A stretch of 64,000 nucleotides of DNA from Ascidia mentula (GCA_947561715.1 OX387199.1:22511001-22575000); one strand, 5' to 3'. Shown: positions 36,101-49,000, numbered from the stretch's first letter. A program made the numbers and translations. The notes: generated from the letters alone by a model not told the origin.

Positions 36101-38735
36101 TTCATAATTAAACTATAGTTTTTGCGACAAACCTAAAATGTGACCTATTATTATTTGGGCAAACGCTCGTTTTGTTTTAAGATGATCTCAATTTCATGCC
36201 ACTGGCCTCATCCTGAACACAAAATCTTTCTCAGCAAAGAATTTCTTGCTAAACATAGACTGCCTGAAATGCAAAGTTTCCAGGTATAATTTTTGTGTGC
36301 TGTTGGCAAACTTTTGTTTTTGGATTTATTTTTTGTCTCCTTTCCAACATTATTAATTAGGTTTGTGTATTTGCAATATTAGTTAAAATAAAAGCTTTAC
36401 TTTGTCAAAGTTTTTGGCAAATCATTGAAGTTAAAACAGCACTGTTTTGTAATTTGAAGGCTTTTGATGTTGAAGTGTACAACATGACAAATGCTGATGC
36501 TCAGGAACCATGGTTCAACTCTGTAGTAAGTCATGGTTGTATGGATTCTGTTAAAATTTTGTATCCATCTTGTTCTCACAGACAAATTTAATCGAGTTAA
36601 GCAACAATCTTGCCGGTGGTCGGGAAGCTCAAAAACTTCACAACATTTTGCAACCTGAAGAATCTGAGAAGTTTGAAGGCTGTGGAATTGTGGAAAGAAA
36701 TATGTAAGTATGATAAAAATGTAAAATCATAGCAAACATGTCAAAAATGCACTTTTCTGGCTTTATTTATTTTGATCAAAGTCAACCATGCAGTTCATGG
36801 TTACTTCTAACTACAATGACATGAGCACATAGTAATGGATAGAACAATGTTGTTTTAAATTTTAAAGAATCTTTGTTATTTTCCATTTATTGTTGGCTGT
36901 CTTTCAACTTCAAATTCATAAAATACTTTCTATATATTGGCGCCTGACTCGATAACCTTTATGGTTTTATCGATGCCCATGCCATTTCATTTTCTTTTAT
37001 ATTGTTCATACGCGTAGTTGCCTTTTTTTCACAAAATAAACATGATTTGATTTGATTTTTATTTTTTATATTGCGTATATTCTTTTTATTGAAACTTTTG
37101 CCTTTTTGTCACTTCTTGTTCAGGAATCCAAATGTAGACTTACCAAAATCAAAAGAGATCATAATTGCCATTCAACCCTACCAAGAACAAGAAGATGTGT
37201 TTGAAATATTAGCACATGTTTATATATGTGATGATCGCCTTTCTGCGAAGAAACTTCCCAGTCTTAATGTTGTTTTTGAAATGATTGTTAACTTGAGGTT
37301 TGTAAAATTTAAGACAATTTTATTTCATCATTCTGGAATATGACTTCAGGTCAAGTTCGCAAGCAAACAATTAAGTGCTTTTTTGTAAATTTATATAGTT
37401 CAAATCATCAAGATGTCTTGCTACAAATCAGTGGAGGGGATGTCACAGTTGATCCATCAGAACGACAGCTAATAATTGGTGCATGGGAAAACCCAAGTGT
37501 TTTGACATCATTTAAGTTAACCAGCAAAGAAAACTGGAAGAACGGCAACGGAAAGTTCCAACTCAACATTTCCTCAACCACCAGGGAAGATATTATTGCA
37601 AAAACAAGCATTTATGTCACAAAAAGTAGTCTTGGTATGTTGTATAATAGGGGTTCTTTTATGCTGGTCTACTTGGCTGTTGTTAAAACAATTATAAAAT
37701 GCTCAGTGAGACTTTACCAAAATAATTTGTAGAATACATTAGGCCAGAGGTTCTTGAAACCATGTATCATGAAAAAAAGTTTTTATAGGCTGTCACATAA
37801 CAATTAAAACCATTTGGGGGATAAAATGCAGGAAATTGGATTATTCTATCTTTTGGGAATAACAACTGTAAATAAATAAATCATGCTGGTAAAAAGATGA
37901 CTGGTGTGTTACAAACAGGTTGAAACTTAATAAGCGTGAGAAAGTTACAACCACTGCATTATGCCACTGATACCAAAATTACAAATGTAACCAAAGTTTT
38001 TATTAACAGAGTCACCAAAACAGCAACCAACAAGTTCAGGTTTGTTTTACGGAGTTACAAATGCAATGTTCTGAGGAAGTTCCACATTTTTCGATTAAAG
38101 AAATCTAGTGTCTGACTCCGTACGCTACATTTAATTATTGTGTCGGTCTTCAAATTCCTTTAATTATTCTGTTCATTGTTTTAAAAACAAATGCCTATTG
38201 TTTCGTGTAAATTCCCTCACGTTATCAAGATCATTAACCGTAATTTTTAAAGGGTACAAAACCAGCAGGTTTTGTCCCAAAGTTTATAATTGTTATGTGT
38301 TGTTTTGAAATACCAGTGGTTACATAATAGAAGATTGTGTGTCATGAAATTAAATACAAAAATAATATAATGTGCATTCCCATTGTCAAACCCTGTTTTA
38401 GGTCAAGGACATCTGAGCCAGCACATAACCCTTCAAGACACTTCAGTCTCGAATGGAAATTTTTTTGGTGTTCGTGACGTCGTTGTCATAAACCTCCCAA
38501 GGTAAATTTTTCATGGATATTGTTTTTCAAAGCATGATTTATTACAGGTAAACTTAAGTAGGGACAGATGAGGTCTTGGAGCACTTTGTTTGTTCATTTT
38601 TGTGTATTTCAAAACTCAAATAATAAACCAAACAAAATTGCATTGCAAATAAGTTGAGTCTGTGGCACCCTTTCTTCTTTCAGTTTCCTGGAGCTTCGGT
38701 GTATCATATATATTATAACAGACCCTGGAACATAG
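33164..38735 (+). CDS. NACHT-domain NTPase (NLR-like), 893 aa, 11 exons
   Basis: The exons, all with AG/GT borders and matching phase, are 33164-33230, 33752-33844, 34015-34050, 34229-35862, 36182-36283, 36460-36525, 36582-36703, 37124-37297, 37399-37634, 38402-38501 and 38684-38735. They total 2682 bp and end at TAG. NACHT proteins are STAND NTPases of innate immunity that oligomerise on sensing a signal. Walker A is GQPGIGKST (residues 161-169) and Walker B is LIILDGFDE (239-247), both intact. A helical NACHT-associated region follows in the large exon. The first ~130 residues are Lys-rich with no obvious DEATH or CARD fold. Only a short piece in exon 7 (TNLIELSNNLAGG) looks like a leucine-rich repeat. 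The C-terminal ~230 residues look beta-rich instead (SGGDVTVDPSERQLIIG). A mini-Penelope lies in intron 1. The ligand is unknown. Confidence 0.85.
33281..33574. mobile_element. Coding-less mini-Penelope with hammerhead-like arms
   Basis: The inverted arms 33292-33383 and 33442-33533 are almost perfect. Each contains GACGTTTCGCCTGT...AAGGCTTCC or its mirror, the same hairpin and GAAACGTC block as the Penelope ends at 8.9 and 11.6 kb. The core reads TTGAGGA instead of CTGANGA, so ribozyme activity is doubtful. A one-sided extension (33534-33563, ATGCCTGGCAGC) parallels the ATACCTGGTGGTC extension of the full Penelope. The 11-bp direct repeat ATAATTTACTG flanks it (33281-33291 and 33564-33574). 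It lies in intron 1 of the NACHT gene. Confidence 0.75.
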
Positions 38736-40829
38736 TGGAAATTTTTGGTGGTAATAATTTGTGTATGTGCAGGGACAAAGCAAATTGACTCATGAAGAAT
38801 GACTGCATTGTCTAATCATGGAATGGATGCATTCTCATTTCATTTTGTTGGTATTTTTACACCATTCATGCATGGCAAAAGCTGTGAGGAAAACGGCTCA
38901 ATTGTCTTTTCAACGAAACTTGAAATGATTTCTTGTGCATTGAAAATTATTTTTGCATGTGCAATGTTTTTCCTGAAACTATGCAGTGTGTTGCATCATT
39001 CCATTACATATTTTGTGTTGGAATTTTTTTAAATGATTGCTTTGCACATAATTTTTGATTAACTATTCGATTTATTAAAACGATTTAACTAATTTGGCTG
39101 CCTGCATAAATTGTTTGATGCCAAATGGAGGTTTTTGCTGATATGTATCAGGGCACCTTTTCCTTACTAAAGATTAGCCCTTGGTACACATTTGTAAATT
39201 TATGAAATTTAACCTCTAACATGAAATATAGATAAGACATTCTCGTTAAACGCTACGTTTATATCAATTATAACTTTCATCCTTTTTTTTCTATGATTAT
39301 AATGAAATGAGGTTTGCAGGCTTGGCAGCCCAGGCAATGCGGCCTAGCTGGATCAGCCACTTTTTCCTAACAATGTGGAGCAAGATTTGAAAAATAATTT
39401 TCCGGTAAGGTTTGAACTCACGCCGCTGAGCTAACCAGGCACAACGCTCTACCAACTGAGCTACAGGAGCTCAGTGGTTCACAGGGTATACTGTGGTCAA
39501 GGTACACTGGTGTGCAAGTGCACAACTTGCCAGGCAACCTTCACACATACGTAGGGGATCTCTACCACCATATGAGATAACACAGTAATATTACATGCAA
39601 TGATTGGCAGGATCGCCCCACTGCGCAGGTTCTTGTTTGGCGATCACAGCTAACATATCGCGATCATGAGGTTTGCAGGCTTGGTAGCCCAGGCTATGCA
39701 GCTTAGCTGGATCAGCCACTGAAAAAGTGATTGCCAAGCACGGACCTGCGTATGCCATTGCATGTAATATTACTGCATAATAAAATGACTAATTTTTTTT
39801 TCTATGACTTCCTCCAAAGCCAACTCACTAAAAGATAAAAGCAGACACAACAGGGGGAAGTTCAGTCGCCACAACCTATGCTGTCCACAGACACCATGCA
39901 CTGCTTTGAAAAAAAGATTTCTTTCATAAAGAACTTACCTTACACAACACTCTACCCGCTGGACACACAAAACATGGTGATGCAAAATATTATTACCCTG
40001 TGTTTTTGTCCACACAACTTGTGAAAGTCGTAAATTATTTTATACAAGAGAAAGAGGGACAGTTTTTGTACAGGACAATTTATTAAATCTCAGAGCTTAA
40101 ATCACTTCACTCATTTTTGTTTTCAAAATTTATCTTTTTCAATTAATCTACAAAAATTCTTTTCGCGCAGCAGAGAACGACTGACATCAAATATTTTATC
40201 CTACTGCCAATAAGTCATAACTTAATTATTGCCATGGAGTCATTGCTGTCTGACCAAATATTTTTCATGTCTCTTGACCTTTTTCGTTATTTATTAAACA
40301 TTCAAACAGTTTGAAACATTCATCTGTAAAAATTGATTTTTAGTTGTTTCCAAAATGTCATTTAATGTCCCATCTCATGCGTCAAGTTATATCAAAAATT
40401 CATGATGACAATCTTGAAAAGTTTTAATTAATTCAATGTTGAAGTCAGGATTTTCACCAGTCAGTTTTGATTCCATAAAGCTGATCTTTCAAGATCACTG
40501 GAATCTGTTCAACTTGAAGGGAAACAAATGTTTCTCGGTGTCAGGAAAGAATTGAAGCAATGGACGAGGAAACATCACAAGTCGAACATATCCATATCGC
40601 ATCGTTTGACAACATCACCGTCACTGTTGTTTTCACATATGGGTGAAAAAACAGATCGCATTACACGGAGAGTAATGCTGGACCAATGTCATGGAAAATT
40701 TGTCAAAAGCAAATATTGGAGCACAAGGAACCTCATCTGCTATGTAGTAAATGCAAGGACATATACAGCGGATATCAACAATATACCCGTGCCCAAACAC
40801 AAGCACTAGAAACAATCAAACCATGCCCA
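38736..40829. other. Intergenic, with SINE cluster
   Basis: The interval separates the NACHT gene (plus) from the MADF gene (minus), so it holds both 3' ends. A SINE cluster occupies 39300-39790. The remainder is AT-rich; short frames at 40528-40809 and elsewhere have no recognisable domain. Confidence 0.45.
39305..39790 (-). repeat. tRNA-derived SINE cluster
   Basis: On the minus strand 39471-39400 is a tRNA-like head. It has an A box (TAGCTCAGTTGGTAGAG, 39463-39447) and a B box (GTTCAAACC, 39417-39409), but the anticodon arm is poor. The body phrase GAGGTTTGCAGGCTTGG occurs at 39310 and again at 39666, showing two partial copies. TAATATTACATGCAATG (39587) recurs inverted near 39755. Confidence 0.7.
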
Positions 40830-41872
40830 TTAAGGGCTCTGCACATCAGATTCAGTGGAAGGTTGCGGTTGGCAAGGTGTAGCAGTCACATTTGTTCTCA
40901 GACTTCCTGTTTGACGTTTGCGGCCAGGAGATTCAAACCAGTGGTGCGATTGGCGCCAACGTTGAGATGCCAGATGTTGTGAAATCACAGCAATAGACTC
41001 GTATGCTTTGGCTTGTGGCATGTTTCTCAAACTGGATGCAACAAAATTTCCGAAGTGTGTGAACTCATCATTTCGTCGTCCAGTTAATTGTGAAATGTTT
41101 TCCATATTCTGGCGTTGCATGTCGGAAATGCTTTCCTGGAATAGTCAAAGGTACAACTAACAGAAATCACATTTTTACCCAAATATAGCAACCTGAATAT
41201 CCATTTGATCAGAACGTTTTCGTTTCTTGGCTTGTCTGGAAGTTAGTGGACCAGAAGCACTTGATGAAGCGGCAGAATCCGATTCTTCACCAACAACACC
41301 AAGGGTTATTGCTTCTGAAAAATACAACCACAACTTTATCTTGAGTAAAAATGATAGAAATAAATGAAAATACCATCTTCTGACACGGTTTCTTCTTGTG
41401 TAAAATCAATCACAGAAGACGAAAAGCGGGAAAGGTCCCCAACAGTCCTGCAATGAAGCACAAAATTGTTGAAAGTGCAATACACTTTAAAACAAAATAA
41501 CTTATACCAAAATCACTTACACTTTATGTCTTAAATGATCCTGCAAAAATATCAGTGGTTCATAATGTTCCCACAGTGAAAAGTTTTTAACATTCCCACT
41601 CTTTTGTGCATTCTCAATTTTCCGTTTTTCTTTCGCAAATCGGTCTCTTAAACTTTTCCACCGTTTCATGCAAGTTTCCACTGCAACAACATCTTGTTAT
41701 TTGCTGTTCAAAGCAGTATTAGTGTGTTTATATTACCTGGCTGGCCACTACACTGACTAATGTTTCGCCAAGCATCTTCTTTCAGCTTTGGGTCTTTATG
41801 TAAGTTGCTTCGAGAATCATAAATACAAGGAGATTCATGCACCATTTGTATTATTAGTTCATTGAAGCTCAT
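40830..41872 (-). CDS. MADF-BESS domain protein, 265 aa, five exons
   Basis: The minus-strand exons 41872-41737, 41680-41521, 41447-41374, 41314-41193 and 41135-40830 join to 798 bp with clean splice sites. The first two encode a MADF domain, a Myb/SANT-like DNA-binding fold: LIIQMVHESPCIYDSRS, DPKLKEDAWRNIS, CMKRWKSLRDRFAKEKRK and SLWEHYEPLIFL show its conserved Trp positions. A Ser/acid-rich linker with a basic patch (RQAKKRKR, a likely nuclear signal) follows. The last exon carries a BESS-like helix, FGNFVASSLRNM...YESIAVISQHL, used for protein contacts. The start is the ATG at 41870-41872. The family acts as sequence-specific regulators in the nucleus; the target is unknown. The frame is intact. 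Confidence 0.8.
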
Positions 41873-42178
41873 TGTTAAAGTTGTAACTAATCGTGAAATA
41901 AAAAACCTAAACACACAAATTCTAAAAACCACATGAAATTAATCACAGCTTGTCAGCCCATTTGCATTATTTCTAATCAAAATAATTCTAATAAATTCAA
42001 AAGAAAAAATTCATATTATGTAGCTAAAATCTATCAACATAAGTTCTTCAAAGTGCGGAAAACTAACTAGGCTATTTGCATGATTGCATCGTTGCCTACT
42101 ACAATATTTCATTGAATTTCTAGCAAATATTCAAGAAAACAATCAACCCAAACAAAGTTTAACAAACTAAGGACTTGA
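41873..42178. other. Upstream region of the MADF gene
   Basis: About 300 bp of AT-rich DNA between the MADF start codon and the satellite foldback. It must contain the promoter or 5' UTR, unless the foldback interrupts them. No named motif is seen. Confidence 0.35.
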
Positions 42179-44992
42179 AATTATCGGGGTAACACTAATT
42201 TACGGAATAAGGAACCTAAGGAATCTAAGGAAACTCACACTAATTTACGGAGCTAAGGAACCAAGGAACCTAAGGAAATTCACAGACACTAATTTACGGA
42301 GCTAAAGAACGGAAATAGTCTAAGGAAAATACACGCTGCTTACGGAACTGGCCAAGGCCGTCTAAGGAAAATACATAGTGGTTACGGAACTGGCTAAGGG
42401 CGTGTAAGGAAAATACACAAGGCTTACGGAACGGGCCAAGGACGTCTAAGGAAACTAGATAGTGCTTACGGAACTGACCTATGGCGTCTAAGGAAAATAT
42501 GTAGAGCTTACAGAACTGGACTGGCCAAGGCCGTCTAAGGAAAATATATTGAGCTTAAGGAACTGACCAAGAGCGTCTAAGGAAAATATATTGAGCTTAC
42601 GGAACTGACCAAGGGCGTCTAAGGAAAGTAGATGGAGCTTACGGAACTGACCAAGGGCGTCTAAGGAAAATATTTTGAGCTTAAGGAACTGATCAAGAGC
42701 GTCTAAGGAAAATATATTGAGCTTAAGGAACTGATCAAGGGGGTCTAAGGAAAATATATTGAGCTTACGGAACTGACCAAGGGCGTCTAAGGAATATATT
42801 TTGAGCTTAAGGAACTGATCAAGAGCGTCTAAGGAAAATATATTGAGCTTACGGAACTGACCAAGGGCGTCTAAGGAATATATTTTGAGCTTAAGGAACT
42901 GATCAAGAGCGTCTAAGGAAAATATATTGAGCTTACGGAACTGACCAAGGGCGTCTAAGGAATATATTTTGAGCTTAAGGAACTGATCAAGGGGGTCTAA
43001 GGAAAATATATTGAGCTTACGGAACTGACCAAGGGCGTCTAAGGAATATATTTTGAGCTTAAGGAACTGATCAAGAGCGTCTAAGGAAAATATATTGAGC
43101 TTACGGAACTGACCAAGGGCGTCTAAGGAAAATATATAGGGCTTACGGAACTGACCAAGGGCGTCTAAGGAAAATCTATAGAGCTTACGGAACTGACCAA
43201 GAGCGTCTAAGGAAAATATATTGAGCTTACGGAACTGACCAGGGGCGTCTAAGGAAAATATATAGGGCTTACAGAACTGACCAAGGGCGTCTAAGGAAAA
43301 TATATTGAGCTTAAGGAACTGATCAAGAGCGTCTAAGGAAATTATATTGAGCTTAAGGAACTGATCAAGGGGGTCTAAGGAAAATATATAGGGCTTACGG
43401 AACTGACCAAGGGCGTCTAAGGAAAATATTTTGAGCTTAAGGAACTGATCAAGAGCGTCTAAGGAAAATATATTGAGCTTAAGGAACTGATCAAGGGGGT
43501 CTAAAGAAAATATATAGGGCTTACGGAACTGACCAAGGGCGTCTAAGGAAAATATATAGGGCTTACGGAACTGACCAAGGGCGTCTAAGGAAAGTAGATA
43601 GAGCTTACGGAACTGGCAAAAGGCGTGTAAGGAAAATATATAGAGCTTACGGAACTGACCAAGGGCGTCTAAGGAAAATCTATAGAGCTTACGGAACTGA
43701 CCAAGGCCGTCTAAGGAAAGTAGACGGTCAATTCCGTAAGCTATATCTACTTTCCTTCGACGCACTTGGTCAATTCCGTAAGCTATATCTATTTTCCTTA
43801 GACGCCCTTGGTCAGTTCCGTAAGCTCTATCTATTTTCCTTACACGGCCTTGGCCAGTTCCGTAAGCTCAATATATTTTCCTTAGACGCCCTTGGTCAGT
43901 TCCGTAAGCTCTATCTACTTTCCTTAGACGCACTTGGTCAATTCCGTAAGCTATATCTACTTTCCTTAGACGCCCTTGGTCAGTTCCGTAAGCCATATAT
44001 ATTTTCCTTAGACGCTCTTGATCAGTTCCGTAAGCTCAATATATTTTCCTTTGACGGCCTTGGCCAGTTCCGTAAGCCATATATATTTTCCTTAGACGCT
44101 CTTGGTCAGTTCCGTAAGCTCAATCTATTTTCCTTAGACGCTCTTGGTCAGTTCCTTAAGCTCAATATATTTTCCTTAGACGCCCTTTGCCAGTTCCGTA
44201 AGCTCCATCTACTTTCCTTAGACGCTCTTGGTCAGTTCCTTAAGCTCAATATATTTTCCTTAGACGCTCTTGGTCAGTTCCGTAAGCTCAATATATTTTC
44301 CTTAGACGCCCTTGGTCAGTTCCGTAAGCTCAATCTATTTTCCTTAGACGCTCTTGGTCAGTTCCTTAAGCTCAATATATTTTCCTTAGACGCCCTTGGT
44401 CAGTTCCGTAAGCTCAATATATTTTCCTTAGACGCTCTTGGTCAGTTCCTTAAGCTCAATATATTTTCCTTAGACGCTCTAGGTCAGTTCCTTAAGCTCA
44501 ATATATTTTCCTTAGACGCTCTTGGTCAGTTCCGTAAGCTCAATATATTTTCCTTAGACGCTCTTGGTCAGTTCCTTAAGCTCCATCTATTTTCCTTAGA
44601 CGCCTTTGGCCAGTTCTGTAAGCTCTACATATTTTCCTTAGACGCCTTTGGCCAGTTCTGTAAGCTCTACATATTTTCCTTAGACGCCATAGGTCAGTTC
44701 CGTAAGCACTATCTAGTTTCCTTAGACGTCCTTGGCCCGTTCCGTAAGCCTTGTGTATTTTCCTTACACGCCCTTAGCCAGTTCCGTAAGCACTATGTAT
44801 TTTCCTTAGACGGCCTTGGCCAGTTCCGTAAGCAGCGTGTATTTTCCTTAGACTATTTCCGTTCCTTAGCTCCGTAAATTAGTGTCTGTGAATTTCCTTA
44901 GGTTCCTTGGTTCCTTAGCTCCGTAAATTAGTGTGAGTTTCCTTAGATTCCTTAGGTTCCTTATTCCGTAAATTAGTGTTACCCAATTATCG
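42179..44992. mobile_element. Satellite-filled foldback element, 2.8 kb palindrome
   Basis: Element 42187-44984 begins GGGTAACACTAATTTACGG and ends with the mirror CCGTAAATTAGTGTTACCC. It is flanked by the 8-bp direct repeat AATTATCG (42179-42186 and 44985-44992). Inside, short outer repeats with CTAATTTACGG motifs give way to about 60 copies of a 42-bp unit (core CTTAGACGCCCTTGGTCAG and TTCCGTAAGCTC). The units run in one orientation up to about 43727 and in the opposite orientation from there on, with no spacer. The whole is therefore one giant hairpin. The 8-bp duplication points to movement by a hAT-like or Foldback-type transposase; none is encoded here. Confidence 0.85.
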
Positions 44993-46050
44993 AATACGCA
45001 ACAAAACCAAGGTAGGCCTACTGCAATCTGCATCCATCAACACTGCAGCTAATCTAAAAAGTCAGAATTAACTTTGCCGTCAGCCGTTTTAACCGAGAAA
45101 ATGACGCCGTCGCGGCATGACGTCGGTTGGTTATAATGTCCCGTCGCGTTCCGCGTCATAATCGCACCTTCTTTATTTTTATTTCATGTGAAACTTCTAA
45201 AACAAACGTCTCTGAGACTATTGGCGCTATAACTTGGGTTGTTGTATGTATCAACAGCAGTAAAAGAAATAAAATGATCAAAGTCTTTTAGTCCCAGCAT
45301 TAGTTCCATTAACGTTAATTGCGGCATTAGTTCCATAAGTATCATTATAGCGGCATTAGCGTCATCAGCCTGAAGTACATTTTAGAAACACATATTTGTT
45401 GCCAATATACGTCATTCAAAAATCCAAACCGATCATTTCCTAGGACAAAGTTTTGGTGAACTTCCAAAACAATTTTGTTGCTTGACTGAAAATGGTTGAA
45501 AAAAGATTGTGCTGGTTTTCACCCAGAAAACAACTAAAGAGTTCCATCATAACATAGAATACTCTTTTGTATTCTATGGTCCCAATGATCTGAAAACAAT
45601 TTGTGGAATGCAGGAGTTTCGGTTTTAACGGATCATTGGTCACGTACATGGGGTTTTCCGGAGCTATTTGGTGGTGCGGACTGCGGACTAGAATTGTTGT
45701 CGTTGTTGGTGTTGCAAATCAACTTGTTGTTGATATCTCGTTGATATCTCTTCAACAAGAAAATGTTTATTTGCTTCAAACAAAATGTAACAATTTTTTC
45801 TTTTATCAAAGCGAGGATTTGTGTTTTAAGCTAATAAGCTGTAGGCTGTAGCTATAGTTTTTTCTTTACAACGGATAAAACTAAGCTCTGTTTAGTCATG
45901 TGACTTTCTTAATCCTTGAATATTACAAATGCCTACCACAGTAGCAAATACCACTGATATATTTGAATATGTGAATTACTGTTATAACAGTGAAATGTTT
46001 TTAGGATGGATGAGTAGTAGTTTATAGTTCGTACGTAGTTCAAAAGCAGT
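44993..46050. other. Intergenic, upstream of the BACE gene
   Basis: A CpG-rich patch at about 45085-45170 contains TGACGTCGG and repeated CG dinucleotides in otherwise AT-rich DNA, so it may be a promoter. Phrases around GGCATTAGTTCCAT repeat at 45295-45360. No coding exon is supported. Confidence 0.35.
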
Positions 46051-49000
46051 ATGCCTTGCTCTGTAAAGATGACATCCTATTTCATAACAATGTTGTTTTG
46101 TTTGCTTTTGAATACTGCATGTATTGCTGTATTGCATTTTCCATTGAGACTTCGCCGTGCAGTAAATTCCAACACAACGTCCCCAAATTTATTTGGAACC
46201 ACAACATCAGGTTATTATATATCGATCGAACTTGGCACCCCTCCACAGCTGTTCAATGTGATTGTTGACACTGGAAGCAGTAATTTTGCAGTAAGTTTTC
46301 TGTGATAAACGCCACATAAACAATGTGTGCAAAATGCTGGCAAAACAGTGGAGGTGATAAATTGTATTTAAGGGTTGTATTCTTTGACAACACAATTAAA
46401 AATTTAGTTACATATTTCGTCTCTGTTATGTGGTTATAGATAATATATTCTTGCTTTTATTAAACATCCTTTTTCATTACTACAACTTACGTATTTTCTA
46501 AAAAAAAGAAAAATAACTGCGACAAAAACCAAAGTAAATTTAATCCTAACAGATTGATTTTCTGTCTAGATTGCTGGTGCACCAAATGAATTTGTTACGC
46601 GGTATTATGACGTTACTGCATCAACCACAGCTGTGGCATTGGATTCTTCTGATATAAGTATAACTTACACTGAAGGCTCATGGAGGGGTTCTGTGGTAAA
46701 TGATGTCCTGACCATTCCTTCAGCTGGTGTAACCAAAAATATTCTTGTTCCTTTGGCTGTGATCAAGTCTTCAAATCAATTCTTTGTTAATGCGTCTAAT
46801 TGGGAAGTAAGTCTACCTTTTTTTTATATTGGTGTTGTTGTGGATTGCATTTAATAATTCTCTCATGAATTGATTATGGGGCATTATATACCAGCATGTT
46901 ACTACAGCTGTTAAGTTAAAGTTATCTATTGCCCATGTAAACATCTTAAGGCTTACTCATTTATAAGTTTACAAATTGTAAGTTTGCAAATTTTTTTTGC
47001 CATGGAGGTTGTAAGAATGCATCTGAAGCAATAAAAAAGTGTATAGTGCAATACTTTAGCGACAACTTGGGCTCCGGTGTTGCTAAAATGGCTATTGCGG
47101 CTATTACGGTTATTACCGCTATTATGACTATTGCTGCTATTGCAGCTGTCACGGCTATACGACGAGGTTTCCCCCAAACTATTACTAACCAGGCTTTATG
47201 GCTTCAACTGCTATTACTGCTTTTCACCAACTTGTATAAGGAGAAGGCTTTTAAACCAAATTTAACGAGCTTGCATAACTCTTTTATGCAAATTTGGAAC
47301 GATGCCTACAATACCTAGGCTCAATGCCTACGATGGCATTTTATAGGCACCCATATTATTGTGGTTATTACTGCTATTATTATCTTTAATTTTCTGTAAC
47401 TACCAGAAAAAACATCTGATATTTGCAAAAAAACTTGTGTAACGTCTTGCAAGTTGAAACAAAGAAGGAACAAAATTTAAGAAATACATAAACAACACAA
47501 CATCTAAAAAAAGTGTACTTAAAGAACTAAATAGCTATAGTTAACCTCTCGAAGATATTAATAAGTTAACGTTTGTTAGTAACAGTCGTAATAGCAGTAA
47601 TAGTCATAATAGCTGTAATAGCCGTAATAGCCATTTCAAAAACACTCCTTGGGCTCATGTTACGCTCGCCGTAAAGCTCTGGTGGTTTGCCTTTATTTTT
47701 CAGTCATTTCTTGAATACGTGGGTAGTTACAACTAGATGTTCATCCATACATAATAATATTGCTCACAATGGCCTGAAGAAACAGCCTGACATGTAAACA
47801 CGATAAGACAAAATAATTTCCTGGTGCAGACCGGTTTTGTTGGTTTGCTAAAATTTAGTGAAATTTTATCATTGTTAGAATAGAGCTTTGACTTTAACAT
47901 GTCTTACTGCTTATTTTTTTGTATTTATTTTGTCCCCAGGGAATTTTAGGTTTAGGCTACCACGAGCTTGTTCAACCACAAAGCTTAAACCTGCACTCTG
48001 TTATGGAAAGTATTGTGGAGTCGGGGAAAGTAACTGATTTATTTGGGATGCAACTTTGTTCAGTTATTGACAAAGAAGATACACAAGGTTCTCTTATCAT
48101 TGGTGGTATTAACAAAAGGTATGTAGAGCCAGCAGGAGTTGTTGATGCATTAATTGCTTGGTCATGTGGGATGTATGACACAAGTTGTTACCACACTATT
48201 TTTGCCTGTGACAAAGTTTTTACTTTGTTACATCACATTACACATCTGCTAATACATGCTAGGCAGTTGTTATTATGTATAATAAACAATTATTTGAACG
48301 CACCATCAGCTTTTTCTATTTCAATGATATGATAACTGTTTATAGTGAAAAAGTGTTCACTGTTTGAATACATACAAACTAATTTAAATTATCTTTATTG
48401 TCATAAAATCAAGACAAAACACAAAAATTGATAATTCCCCTATTTTTCATCAGTCTTGCTTTGGACCCCATCGAGTGGACAAGAGTGGTTCATGAGTGGT
48501 ATTATGATGTTGTCATTGTGGGAATGAAAGTTGGGGGAAAAATGGTGAATGTGGAGTGCACAGAAATTAATAACGACCGGACTATTGTTGACAGCGGGAC
48601 TTCTAACCTTCGCCTTCCCACTAAAGTTTACAACATTGTAATTCAAATGATTAAGGTAACAACTGCTTATTTTGTGGTATCTGTTCTACATTCCATGATG
48701 GTTTAAGTTTAAGTGGGTAATTTCTACGAAAATTTGCTGTAAAATTGTATGAGGATAAGCATAATAAAATGCCACAAAAAATATTTTAATATAAAAAATA
48801 TAAATGCCCTTAAATTTAAATTTTCAATACGCGGTGTCAGTCTCAGGTCATCAACTTGAACAGAAAGTGGTACAATAAGTCTTTACATAAATGAAATGTT
48901 TGTTATCTTTACTTAAAATGCATATAGCTAAAATGCAACATTTTTTATTTTCCTTTTAAAATTATATGCATACAAAAGTGGTGAGAAGATTTACAAAAGG

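Noticed and set aside
39400-39471. Functional tRNA gene
   Set aside because: The A and B boxes are good, but the anticodon and acceptor stems do not pair and the body repeats nearby, so it is a SINE.
42488-43765. 425-codon minus-strand frame as a protein gene
   Set aside because: It is a read-through of 42-bp satellite units. There is no domain, promoter or splice signal; kept only as a low-interest finding.
42187-44984. CRISPR array
   Set aside because: The units are contiguous without unique spacers, reverse orientation midway, and lie in an animal genome.
47046-47318. 90-codon Ala/Ile-rich frame
   Set aside because: Product of GCTATTAC simple repeats within BACE intron 2.
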